From Paramacrobiotus metropolitanus (lineage: Eukaryota > Tardigrada > Eutardigrada > Parachela > Macrobiotidae): 64,000 nucleotides of DNA. The first letter of the stretch is position 1, and the number at the start of each line of letters is the position of its first letter. Positions 47,479 through 59,074 of the stretch are shown here, piece by piece. The position numbers and the translations under genes were made by a program. The DNA is taken from positions 496,001 through 560,000 of the forward strand of contig NW_026570287.1 of the NCBI RefSeq assembly GCF_019649055.1, given 5' to 3'. The notes beneath the pieces were generated by a model that was not told the origin of the DNA, searched no databases, and saw only the letters and a program-made list of their open reading frames with translations.

Positions 47479-49485
47479 ATGTCTGCCGCCACGCATTCTC
47501 TTCCTTCAGGTATTGTACTCTCCTAATGTGAACCTGGTTGGTTGACTTTGGCAGTTATTTAAATCGACAAAATCGCCACACTGCGACGATTCGCCTAATC
47601 TGCCGAAATTTTCGTTGCATTGTTAAAACTAAAACATGGTAAATCTGTTACAAATGTCGCTTAATAGAGATTTCCGGATCGTTTAATTGTAATGTTTAAT
47701 TTGTTTGTTTGTTCTATCAGCTGGACGTCTAATGATATTTGTTTGGATTGATTTCTTACACTTGCAGTAATTACCAAAACATTTATCCATATACTTATTT
47801 TGTAGTTGAAAGTGACAGCGTTCCGAGTGCCTCGACATCCATGGTCAGCTTGGTAAGTAAACGGGGATATAGTTATTTCATGTAAAAAGAAATCATTACT
47901 CTAGTTGAATAGATAATACGGTATTTGGCAAATTACAGCTGGAGCCAGTGCGAATTATGGAGTGCGAGACATGCACGAAAAACACCAGTACGGTCAACAC
48001 GATGCTGACCGTCATGCAGCAGCAAGCGGCTACCATCCGGGATCAACAGGCTACCATCAGTAATCTGTTAGCTGTTCTGGTAAATGCCCTTTAATCATTT
48101 CGTTGCCATTAAGCATTATTTGAATCGCCGTAATTTCTGCTTGATAGGGGAACATCGAACAAACCCCGAAAAATGCTCCCAGAAACTCTGCTTCCCCAGC
48201 AAAGCCCGTGGGGAAGAAAATTGTGTCCATCTCCAAAAAAGCCCGTAAAGCACCGACGGTCACGGGAAGTGTTGTACGTGGGCGTGGACGACCGCGGAAA
48301 AATCTAACAGGACTGCCTACACGAGAGCGCAGCATAGAAATAGAAGGTTTGCTTCGCAGTTACTATACTTCTATAGCATTATTTTACTATGAAATTTGAA
48401 GAAATGAGTACAGTACGAGCATTTCTAATATTTACGGGTTGCTATATATAATTGTAGATGTTGATTACGAGCCAGTGGAAGAGAACCATGTGCATCAAGA
48501 CATACATCACGACTCTGTAGCACCGGATGATGATACCTATTTGGAGAACTTAGGAATGGGTGGTGACGATACGGTCGAAGTGACGAAAATTTGGATCCGC
48601 GGCAATGCTGATCCCAAGGTTTGAACTTGTTGTAACTTATTTTAATCAACGTCCAGATGTTAATTTACGATACGAACATAAACCTGGGAACCAGAACTTT
48701 GTGAAGCGTAAATCTGTTATTAGTCTTGAACTGCTTTGTTTTAAAACTTCAGAATTAATGATTAAAAAATTACATAAATTTTTTAGCGGTTATACATACG
48801 CCATGTTGTTGTATGTGCTGCTACTTCTTATACTTGCCTCGTTTTGTTGTAATTTGAGGTCAGCATGCTTCTCGTTATTTAAAAAAATACATTACGTTTT
48901 CGTATCCATTTTTCTTGGTGTTTTCCCTTTTTCGTTAACTTCTCGTGGCAGAAATTTTGCTCCTTTGCAGTTATACCGGTTGTGGTTTTGGTGTTTTTCG
49001 TGTAGTATATACTGTCGTCAATGCTGCACTTATTATTAGAACGCTTCGGAATATTCGTAAAGTTAGTGTGGTTATTGTAGGATAAAACTCCGTGCCCGCT
49101 ACCGGAATGTGCCAATCGAAAATTTGCAGCCGCCGACATCTACTATCTGCGCCGACATTTCCAGCAGGTGCACCGCCTTACCCATCCGAACCCAATTTTC
49201 GTCATACAGTGCCCGGTGGAGGATTGTGCCGAGGAATTCGATGGATCGTACCGCGAAATGCGCAAGCACATGGCGAAAGAACATCCGGATATTTATTCCC
49301 TTATCTCTCCTCGTCGCTCACTTCAAAAAGACAGCGAGGAGATGGAAGCGGTGGATGGTGTTGAAGATGTGCCGGAAGAGGCTGAAGGTGTGGAAGGTGA
49401 AGCGGCAGAGGAAGCCGCGGCAATGGAAGAAGGTGAGCCGGCGGAAGAGGCTGCAGCAGCAGAGGAAACGGTTAGCGAAGAGTAG
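47479..49485 (+). CDS. AT-hook plus two C2H2 zinc-finger protein (327 aa)
   Basis: Exons: 47479-47509, 47806-47852, 47939-48079, 48148-48346, 48458-48618, 49081-49485 (328 codons with stop, all phases fit). The start MSAATHSLPS comes from a 31-bp first exon; it was chosen because only its phase-1 donor matches the next exon. Then a helical MLTVMQQQAATIRDQQATI segment (possible coiled coil), a Lys-rich part with one AT-hook (VRGRGRPRKNL), an acidic/His stretch, and two fingers: CPLPEC...HFQQVH and CPVEDC...HMAKEH, both C-x4-C and H-x4-H. The C-terminus is Glu/Ala-rich. Likely a nuclear DNA-binding protein. It follows the multi-AT-hook gene on the same strand. The first exon is the weakest call. 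Confidence 0.78.
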
Positions 49486-50432
49486 CGTGTGTTTTCTGAA
49501 TTTGCTCGTTGTTAAGCATGATTTGCTGTAAGTATAGATTCCCAGTTGTGCTGCGTTTTATAGATAAGTATTAAATTGCGCGGTGCGTAATGTACTTCCT
49601 TTATTTACGCTTTATCTATATTTTTATAATTCCGCGAACGTGACCGCAGTGCATGAACGGAAGTTGTCTTATATTATACTCCTCTGTCTCCTTTATATGC
49701 ACTGCGGTAAAATTAGAAAAAACAATATTACCTATTTGTACTTCGTAGTTCATGACAGTACGTTGTAGGGTCACGGTTGGGTATCTCTGATGAAATACTG
49801 TACTGTAGATTATTCACATTTTGTTGAAATTACGGCCATGTTTAATTAATTATCTTTTGTAGTAAGCAAAAACCTTCATCAAGCAAGAAATCTTCTTCTA
49901 TATATAAGTCCGGTAAACGTACTCATAATACTGATATTAAAGCTTTGAAACGAAATCCATCATAATAATCATAAATGCCACTGCCCATTAATACCGTGTA
50001 TCATGTCTGTTAACCGCATACCGCGGTCACTTTCGTACGTCAACATAAACGGATGCACGGTATCTTTGCGAACATTTTTGCTGAGCATCGGCCGACCGGA
50101 TCCGGTAGATCGCCATCGCGTTTCGAGTTTCCAGCCCATTTTCTTGAAAAAGTTTTCCCGCGGCTTTTTGGAGCAAGTTATTCATTAGCAAGCCTGTTGG
50201 CGGCTTCTACACGCAAGATTTAAACGGAAGATTTAGCATTCTTCTCGTGTTACTTATTAATTTGCGTTGCGGCACGTTTGGTTACCGGCTGGTAACATTT
50301 ATATACTGACGCTTCCAGCCATATATAAATATACCGTAGTGGCCCTGGGTTCGATTGTGCATGCTTGACTTTCTTAGGCGAATTAGCGATTTACACTTGG
50401 ATTCTGAATCGTTATCTGCATCGACAGTAATC
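49486..50432. promoter_or_regulatory. Upstream region of macroglobulin copy 1
   Basis: Holds a block (50015-50205) that is repeated before copy 2 at 58649-58849, and a TATA box TATATAAAT at 50322-50330, 103 bp before the ATG. A dyad GTTACC-GGCT-GGTAAC lies at 50281-50296. No coding frame is supported. Confidence 0.5.
50015..50205 (+). promoter_or_regulatory. Conserved upstream block, macroglobulin copy 1
   Basis: Matches 58649-58849 over about 190-200 bp with small indels. Shared words include GTCACTTTCGTACGTCA, CGGATGCACGGTAT, CGGCCGACCGGAT, CGAGTTTCCAGCCCATTTTC and CCTGTTGGCGGC. It was carried along in the duplication; it may be regulatory because flanking introns have diverged far more. 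Confidence 0.6.
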
Positions 50433-53400
50433 ATGCATACCGTCGGCTTCAGAATTCTGTTACCGGTAGCAGCGCTGGTTTGCAGCTGCAGTGGTCTGGA
50501 TTTTGTGATTTTCGGGCCGAAGACCGTGCACTCGGGAAAGACACTGCCCGTTTCCATTCTGTGCCACAATGCATCATCCAATGTGAAAGTGGATGTCACG
50601 CTCCTACCCCAGTTGTCAAGCTGGGAAGATTCAGATGATGATGGGGATAACCCTCTAAACCGAAATTCAGAATGGAAATTCAAGTTTAAGAAATCTTTCG
50701 TTATCAAGCCGAACCAGCTAAGCCAATTGGAACTTCCGGTGAGCATCCAATCATAAATGTATAATCTGTAGTCACAACTTCACAAATACCCGCCTCTCCA
50801 TAGGTAGCATATCTACAGAAACGTAAAATCTTGAATCCTATGGGGTGCATGTATAATTAGCCTCAATGACTTACGAATTTGAGTGTTTTTAATGAGCGAA
50901 GCTCGCCAATATGTACACAATGCGATTAAAATATACTTGCGAATTCAATCAGTAGTAAGTTAATTAAATCTTCAGTAGTACATTAAATTACGTTAATGCA
51001 TCATACTCTTATAGGTATACTGTACAATACATAGATAACGTTAAGTATAAGTAACTTGGGTTTAGTTTTTATAACATGACATTTTGGACAAAATTTTCGT
51101 CAGTTCCGGTTGTGTTCTTTATATTAAAGCGGATGAATGAACCGCATAGAAAACATTGATCCGCTTTAATATACATCGGTACTGAGCAAAAAAGGGAGCG
51201 TAATAACTATAACCGCTTATTACATATACAAAGCTAACTGAGCCGTTTCTTCGGCCAACATCTCCTCCTACACCGTTCGACTCTGATTTTTACAGGATAG
51301 CTTAAAAAACGCCTAAATGTGATGCGCATTAAATATCTATAGAAGTACTATAAATGATCAAACGATCGTACATCAGCAGGCCGTATGAGTACAAGTGCAA
51401 GTGCTAGCTATATACTATATTCTGTATCTGGCTTAACTTAAATTTACTTAACAAATTGTTGTTTCCTTTCTAGATTGGCGATCTATCTAGCTATGTCAAA
51501 ACTCGCCCCCGGAATAACGTGATCTTGAAGATTAATGGATCGGATTACGATGATTTCTTCGATCGCGACGTTAGAGATATTAAAGTTATTGACGGTGATG
51601 AGCAGGATGCCGCGAAAAAGCAGTTCGCTTTTGTCCAGACTGACCAGCCTCTGTATAAAGCCAAAGACACCATTCACTTCCGTATTGTCACTGTGGACCA
51701 GCAACTGGTTCCTGTTTATATTCCATTGACTGTGCAAATACGGGTGCGTGCATACTTTGTTGACAGTGCATGGTACAAAACTTTGGAAATTATGGCGAGC
51801 TTCTTGCTACTATGCCGGACTATATCGTGAGCTTAAGACGCAAGCGTTTGTGTATTTTCGGAAGTTATTAATATTAGTGTCAATCGTATGCTGAATCATG
51901 ATATTTTTGTTTAACCGGTAAAATATTTCTTTACAGGACCCACAAAACAACATAATTAAACAATATTCCAATGCTTCAGACCCTAATGGTAAGTAACCAA
52001 GAGTGCAACCCAACATCGCAACCCGATATATGTAGGATTTTTGTAAATATGTTTTAATATTAGAGAAGTTTCCGCAACCGACTGTTTTTCACTGTCTCCG
52101 TGTTTCAGTGTTGGGCTATTTTGCCGGCGATGTCCAGTTGTCTTCGGAACCGTTGTTGGGTGCGTGGAAGATCGAAGCCCGTAGTTCTAATGGAGAAAAC
52201 ATCATCGGTAGCAAGGAATTCTCTGTCGATGAATATGGTAAATTATTTAATAAATTCAGTATATTTTGATTCTGAATGTTGTGTAATTTTCTGCAGTTTT
52301 GCCGCGATTTGGCGTTAAAATTTTGTCTACCCCGACTTACGTGACCCCGTCAGACTCTGAACTGAATTTTTTCGTGGAAGCAAAGTAACGTATCATAATT
52401 ATTCCCAGTTTGTAAATACGTGTGCAAGGGATGTCTTGCAGCTACACTTTTGGAGAGCCGGTTAAAGGAAAACTGGAAGTAACCGTCATCGCACCACCGA
52501 AATGGTCGGATGAAGTGCTGCGTATCGGTTTTGAGAGCAATTCTCAGCCTTCTCCCCTGAACAAAACTATCCAGATCGCGGTAATATCATACAACTATTG
52601 GCCTGTGTTTTATTCCTTAAATTAATCATTAATTTTCTTACTAAGTGGTGGGCAGCGGTAACCATTTAACGCTTGATACTAAAGCTGTGTGTTTAACGTT
52701 GCAGGACTTTAACGGACGAGCAGCGATTAATGTTCCTCTGAGTTCTGTATTGGACAAGGATCGAAAGTACAACTCCTACGATAGACTCGAGATCCGTGCT
52801 AACTTTACGGAAACCCTGACTGGTCAAACACGGAATGTCTCCACGTTAATTTCAATCACCAATAAGGCCTACAAACTGGACCTGTTAAGCAATCCCGATA
52901 CCTTTTTGCCCGGTTTCCCGTACACGCTGCGCGCTCGAGTGGCTGACTTGACCGGACGTCCACTGCCGCCAAGCACGAAGCAGTTAGGCATCGAGGTCTC
53001 ATTCTACGATAAACGTGCTAGTTGGGGGAAAAGGATTTCCAGTGACAAAAATCTGAACGAAAGTGTAGTTGTTCATGATTCGGATGATAATGACAGTGAC
53101 GATGATGTTCCGATGGGCCCGCTTCGATCAACCTCCAGCGATGATGTGGGATTTTCTCACCGAGTAAGCAGATGCGCTTGCGTATAAAGCCGCTTTGCTT
53201 TTGTACTTTGTATTACTGAATTTCACTCAGCCGGCAGTACAAAGCCGCACAAAATAAAAAGCTGAAATATTTTTATCTCTAGAATTGTGTGTATCAAAAA
53301 TTTAATCCAGTTCTTTTTCTGCGTAGCGGCATCGTCCGTTTCCTTGGCCACGCCCTCCTCGACCATCCCCTAAACCCATTCCTGCAGAAAAAATTTCCAT

Positions 53401-56400
53401 TGCGGTTCCGGCTGATGGATTCATCAGGACGGATATCCCAACTCCCAAGCAGGCGCGTCGAATGGAATTAAAGGTCATCTACATGGAAGAGGAGAAAAGT
53501 CTGACGGTTAAGGGAAAAGAGTCGCCAAGTAGCAGTTTCCTTGACATTAAGCCGTTGACAGACAATCTGCAGACCGGAAAAAGCGGGAGTTTTGGTGTCA
53601 ATATGACCACGCGGACGAACGAAGTTATCCACTTTCTGGTAAGATTTTCATGGCTCACTAACATTTTTGTTCATATTAACCATACTCTTGGGACTTAATT
53701 TTTTGGCTTGGGCTGAAATTTTCTGCTAAGTTTCCTGACAAATGTGTGTCTCTTCATTTAAGGTTCAATCTAATTCAAACGATAGCTTCCTCTGGAGTAA
53801 CTCAACTTCAGAAGCTGGCTCGTATGTTGTTATTTCCGTTCCTCTGCTGGAATCCATGGGCCGCATCGGTCGGTTAATGGTGTATTACGTCCGTGCGGAT
53901 AAAGAAATTGTGGGAAATATCCTGGTGTTGTCGCCTGCGTTGGGAATGAAGAACGATGTAAGTCTGCTGCACTCTGCTTGCATCACTCTCGATCTGCAGC
54001 CCGTAAAGGCGTAAACCACAATTCTGTACTTCAACTATGCCTTAAAGTGGACGCAAATAGCGTTAAAGCTGTACTATAGTTATGAACCATTGCTATCATA
54101 TCAACAGCAGCAATAACATAGCTTCAGTTTACTTTTTATTTTTAAAAAAATTTTTTTAAAATCCTTTGCAGGTTAATATTACGGCGCAGCCAAGTAGCGG
54201 TTTGGGTTACGCTAAACCCGGGGAAGATGCATCCTTTAAGGTCACCACAAGTCCTTTGTCTTTTGTGGCTTTTCTGGCTATGGACGAAGGTTTGCTGTTA
54301 ATGAAAAGTGGGAACGATATTTCCTCAGACGAGGTGAGTGTTATTGTGTCGCACAGACTGACAAACCTTTTTTGACATCGCTAATACGACTTTCGGCCAT
54401 GGAAAATGCTCCTTTTATTCCTGATTATGTACAATCCAAGGGTCTCTTGGGCAGAAAAATTAATTACCATTCCTTGTGCATGTAGTACAATTAGCACTAC
54501 AAACACAAGAATGCGTTTTTGCAATATCTTTAAGTGGTCATAATTTCGTTATTTAGGTGAATACGGTTGCGAACAAAGACAAATTCACGCTCTCTGATCT
54601 CTACTCGACTCAGGATTATTTTGAGGTAATAGAAAATCTGTTCACAATCATGTGTCGCGCAACTCTTCATTTGGGTTTTATGTTGTCCAGACCGCGTACA
54701 CTTCCGGACAGTTCATCCTAACCAATGATAAACTGACCAGTTCGACGGAAACAGAACCCTTTTACTACAGACCTTTCAGTTATAACACCTGGGCCGAAGA
54801 AAGCATTCCCATCTTGGGGGCAGCGCCCAACTCCTTCCGCGGCATGGCCAGCGCTGCGCCGCAAAGTAGTCAAATATCTCTAGGAATGTCTGCTCCTGAT
54901 ATCTTTGGTGGAGCGTCCGCTGCCAACGCTGTTTCTAGTAGCAGCCAAATTTTTCGCGCGCCACATGTCCAAGAAATTACTACACCGGTGCCCCCAGCGA
55001 CCTCGGAATCCAGCAAAGAAGCTGACAATGTACAGGCGCCGGCTCAAACGCGAAAAGATTTTCGTCAGAGCTTTTTGTTTGAAACTGCGGCGGCTGAGTA
55101 AGCACAACAAATCACATCCCACTTTTCATATTTAAATAATTCTAAAATTATAATTGCAATCGAGAAAAGAATAATTATCAGTTTTCTCCTCTTATAGTGC
55201 GAATGGGTTTACGGAAATCCACTCCAAAGTACCTGACTCAATTACCACATGGAAAATTTCGGCCTTCAGTCTAAACAATTCCACTGGACTTGGATTGACC
55301 TCGGTTCCTGCCAAAGTAAGTATTGGGCTCTGTCTGACGATCTGGTCCCTTTATCTGTAATTAAATTTTGATTGCATTCTTGTAGCTGAAAGTTTTCCAA
55401 CCGTTTTTTGCTGTGCTGAATTTGCCGTTCAGCATTGTCCGCTTCGAGAATCTCACAGCTGAAGTCCTTGTGTTCAACTACATGTCGCAGCAGCAAGATG
55501 TGACGGTTCAACTGGAAATCCGCAATCCCGACAACACCACCGCTGTATTTAAGAAGAACGTCGTTGCCAAGCCTAGCGAAGGCACCACAGCTGCCTTCAC
55601 GGTCATCCCGCAGCAGATTGGTGACCTAACTTTAAAGGTCACCGCTCAGTCGACATTTGCGGCGGACCAGCTGGAAAAGACGCTTCCCGTCAAACCCGAA
55701 GGAGTGAAGCAGTATTTCACGCGACCGGTATTTCTTGATCTTCGCAAATCGTCTCCGCTGAATATTCCCGTGGCGCTGCCAGCCAATCCGACCGGCAAAG
55801 TGGACGGCTCCGATAAAGTGGAGGTGCGCGTGGTGGGCGATATTTTGGGTGCAGCGATGAACAATTTGGACAAGTTGATTCGCTTGCCTACCGGGTGCGG
55901 TGAACAGAATATGGCCACTACGACGCCGAATCTGGTCGTCGCCAAATATCTCAAACAGATCAACAAGTTGGTTGAGCCGCAAAAATCGAAACTTATAGCT
56001 AACATGCAGCTGGGTTATCAGCGAGAATTAAAGTACCGCCACAGCGATAACTCCTACAGCGCCTGGGGACCATCCGATCCGAAAGGCTCGACTTGGTTGA
56101 CTGCCTATGTTGCCCGGGTTTTCGCTGAAGCTGTGGAATTTGTTCCCAGTATTGAGGATGATGTGATAAAAACAGCGCTGCGTTTTCTGGTCGATCAACA
56201 GAACGATGAAGGGGCATATATTGAAAACGGAAAGGTCATCGATAAACAGCACCAAGGCGGCGCTTCCTCGGGAGTGGCTTTGACAGCTTATTGTGTTCTG
56301 TCCTTTTTGCAGTACAAGGAGTCTGGCAAAGCTTCCGTATCGAGGTTTGACGAATCCGTTAAGACAGCTGTCACGTATTTGGAATCGAAATTCACCAGTT

Positions 56401-57775
56401 TGAACAATGATTCGTATTCGCTAGCCATCACCGCATATGCTTTAGCGCGGGCGAAGAGTGCCAAGAGCGCTATGGCATTGGATCTTTTGGAACAGAAGAT
56501 GATAAAAAACAGCACAGCGGCATACTGGACCACGGTTGCTTCTCTTTCGGATCAGGGGGCGGATGCTGACCATTCATATCCGACCAATGCCAAGGATGTC
56601 GAGGCCACCGCTTACGCCTTGTTAGCGTATATGGCAAACGATAAACTGTCTTCAGCGCTTCCGGTTGTCACTTGGCTTATATCCAAACAGAATGCTGAGG
56701 GTGGTTTTGTGTCTACACAGGTAATATATCAAAAATGTTTTGTTTGATTTTAATTTAAAAAGCATAATTAATTATTGTGATACTGGTTTTGGATTTCGAA
56801 ACTATCAATTCTTGTATGGTACTCGCAATTAGTTTGGAAGTACGCTGAATAATGTTGTGGTTGCCGGTTTATTTGAATACAATGTAGGCACTAGTACTGT
56901 GCTTTAATTTGATTTGGATTGTGTTAGGATACTGTTGTCGGCTTGATGGGATTAGCGGAGTTCGCTAAGGTGTTCGTCAATCCACCGACAATGCAGCTGG
57001 ATATCAGCTATGATGAGGCTAAACGCAGTCTCTCTGTCACTCCAGATACCGCCGTCGTTCTGCAGACCATCGAGCTTCCCAATAAACCCAAAGCAATTTC
57101 CCTGAATGCTCAAGGAAAAGGCGTGGCACTGGCTTATGTGAGCTGGACATATCACGTTGCCAAACCGGCTGAAGAAGTTGCGTTCGATCTCAATTTGACC
57201 ACTACCGCGTCAAAATCTGACCTTCGAATGGGAATTTGCAGCAGGTATACAAACGTTATTTTATGTACGTTATTTTATATAAGTTATTTTAAATACTATA
57301 TTTTACTTACTTTATTTTATATACTTTTTATTTTTTTCCAAGAACCGTTGACGTAAAAGTTTACGTTTCGCACTGACAAAATTGTCGCTGATGTCACTGC
57401 TTTTAGGTATCTACGCGAAGGAAAGAGCAGCATGGCCGTAATTGAGGTCAACACACTTTCTGGCTACCAGTTTGATGAGGATGAGATTGGCAAGCTAACC
57501 AGAATCGTTCCCAGTTTGCGTAAAACCGAATTCGAAAACAAGGACACAAAGGTCAACTTATACTTCGACCAGGTATACTTTGATCGGTTTGAATTTGTAC
57601 AATACACTATAATTTTAACTGTTTCTTTTCATTTCAGCTGGAACAGGCGCCCACATGTTTGAAATTGACCATGTACCGTATCTACAAAGTGAAGGATTTG
57701 AAGGATCAAAGCGTGGTGGTGTACGATTATTATAACCCCAAAGAAAGGCGAACTGCTTCCTACAGTCTGTTGTAA
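50433..57775 (+). CDS. Thioester alpha-2-macroglobulin-like protein, copy 1 (1553 aa)
   Basis: Seventeen exons: 50433-50738, 51474-51743, 51937-51988, 52109-52237, 52297-52384, 52442-52580, 52705-53163, 53327-53638, 53763-53957, 54172-54333, 54557-54625, 54691-55097, 55198-55315, 55386-56720, 56928-57244, 57407-57572, 57638-57775 (1554 codons with stop). Secreted protease trap or opsonin of the A2M/TEP family. Signal peptide MHTVGFRILLPVAALVCSCS. Macroglobulin domains include KAKDTIHFRIVTVDQQLVP. An acidic stretch then RHRPFPWPRPPRPSPKPIP sits mid-chain. A variable Ala/Ser-rich bait-like segment lies near 54760-54990. ITTWKISAFSL opens the complement-like part. The thioester GCGEQNM is intact (near 55895), and the C-terminal receptor-binding-like domain ends VYDYYNPKERR. 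No membrane anchor. Distinguishing A2M from TEP or CD109 needs a tree. Confidence 0.93.
51120..51173. repeat. Intronic inverted repeat (20-bp arms)
   Basis: Arms 51120-51139 and 51154-51173 pair at 19 of 20 positions around a 14-nt loop; the arm begins TATATTAAAGCGGAT. It lies in intron 1 of copy 1, which is 735 bp against 148 bp in copy 2, so it may belong to a small inserted element. Confidence 0.8.
55431..56071 (+). repeat. Near-identical thioester tract, copy 1 side
   Basis: By eye this 641-nt tract differs from 63360-64000 at only two bases, while the 45 nt just before it in the same exon differ at six. It includes the thioester codons. Best explained by recent gene conversion. Confidence 0.85.
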
Positions 57776-58080
57776 CTGACTAATTTAAAGGCCTTTGTTA
57801 ATTAATATGGGACATTTGATGCGAGTTTTAATTAGATATCGCTTGGTTGGATTTTGGATCTAGTTGATTTCACTGTGAATTTGTGATGGTGATACCGGGT
57901 TATTGTGCAGGGGAATCATGGTGCACTTCCAGCTAAGTCGATCGCACCTGACACATTTGTTTAAAATGTAGTGCGTTGTTTTTCCAGATTTTTTATTACT
58001 GAGGAACAGCCAATGCTGAGTAGATTAAGCAATCTTTTGATGCTTGACTTGGTGATATAAATTAAATACAGTAAAATAAA

Positions 58081-58120
58081 TAAATAAAAAACAAAGGCTT
58101 CGGCCTTTGTTTTTTATTTA
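58081..58120. repeat. Perfect 18-bp hairpin with TTCG loop
   Basis: Arms 58081-58098 and 58103-58120 are fully complementary, with the loop TTCG closed by C and G. In RNA this is the very stable cUUCGg tetraloop. The left arm contains AATAAA and ends AAAGGC. It lies about 305 bp after the stop of copy 1. Confidence 0.95.
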
Positions 58121-58648
58121 AGTTTGCCTGTTTCTGAATTCTTAATGTTTAGCAATTTTGGAGGAAGCGGAAGACTAAGTACATAGGCAGACCGAAAGGA
58201 ATTCATTCACGATCCTTATATGCTAACTTGTTGGCGGGGACTTGTTTGACAAAGATAAACTGAGGAAGCCAGCCGGCACAGAACAAATGTAAATTCTGTA
58301 GTAATAGTCGTGATAACAGAGCAAACTTCGCACAGACGTCACAATTAAAGCAAAAGACAACAGATGGCAACTAGAGCAGCAATCACGTGGGCGTGGAAAG
58401 AATTCATGTTTTGTTTGTTTACAGTGTTTGTTTGTTTACTGTTACTGCACATCGGAATACTTTTTTGAATTCGGCTGACAATTTGATAAGCAAAATATCA
58501 CTGCAGCTGGCTTGTCAATCATAAAATAATTTGTTGATAACTTATTTAAATTTTTAAATAGGTTGGTGCTTTAATATATAGATATCTATTTCTGCTAGTA
58601 TACGGCTTCCTTAATAATAATTAGTACGAGTACTGTACATACAGTAGT

Positions 58649-58849
58649 CGCATACCGGTCACTTTCGTACGTCAGTAGCTGTACTAGTGAAAGCGGATGC
58701 ACGGTATGTTTGCGAACATTTTGTTAATCGTCGGCCGACCGGATCTACTATAGATCGCAATCATTTTCGAGTTTCCAGCCCATTTTCTCGAAAACATTTT
58801 CCCCGGGCTTATTGAGGCAGGTTATTCATTAGCAGGCCTGTTGGCGGCT
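58649..58849 (+). promoter_or_regulatory. Conserved upstream block, macroglobulin copy 2
   Basis: Counterpart of 50015-50205, 226 bp before the ATG of copy 2. It has a short insert after TACGTCA. The TATA box of copy 1 is not kept; a TATAAAG-type word lies just after the block near 58853. Confidence 0.55.
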
Positions 58850-59074
58850 AATTATAAAGTTATACATAAACAGAAGACTGAGCATTGTTAGTCCCTACGT
58901 AGTAATAATTTTCCGTTGCGGTGTACATCTGGCTGCCGACTGGAAGCCTACACTTGCTTTCCAGCCGTGCTTTACTGCATGGTCTTGATTTAAGTTGCTT
59001 GAGTTTATTGTTTGACTTTCTTGACAGGAATTATACAATTGTATTCTGGATCGTTGTCTGCGTCAACCGTAATC

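Larger units (their letters stand above)
57776..59074. other. Spacer between the two macroglobulin genes
   Basis: Holds the 3' UTR of copy 1 with overlapping AATAAA signals near 58075-58088, the 58081-58120 hairpin, and the conserved upstream block of copy 2 at 58649-58849. No coding frame seen. Confidence 0.6.

Noticed and set aside
48605-49039. 144-codon frame
   Set aside because: It begins at an exon end and continues through the intron 48619-49080; hydrophobic, T-rich intron sequence.
55632-56005. Minus-strand frames of 116-119 codons opposite the thioester exon
   Set aside because: Antisense shadows of a strongly coding exon; the same frames recur in copy 2 because the DNA is nearly identical.
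58081-58120. Bacterial contamination, because the hairpin looks like an intrinsic terminator
   Set aside because: It lies between two spliced animal genes in continuous sequence with matching composition.
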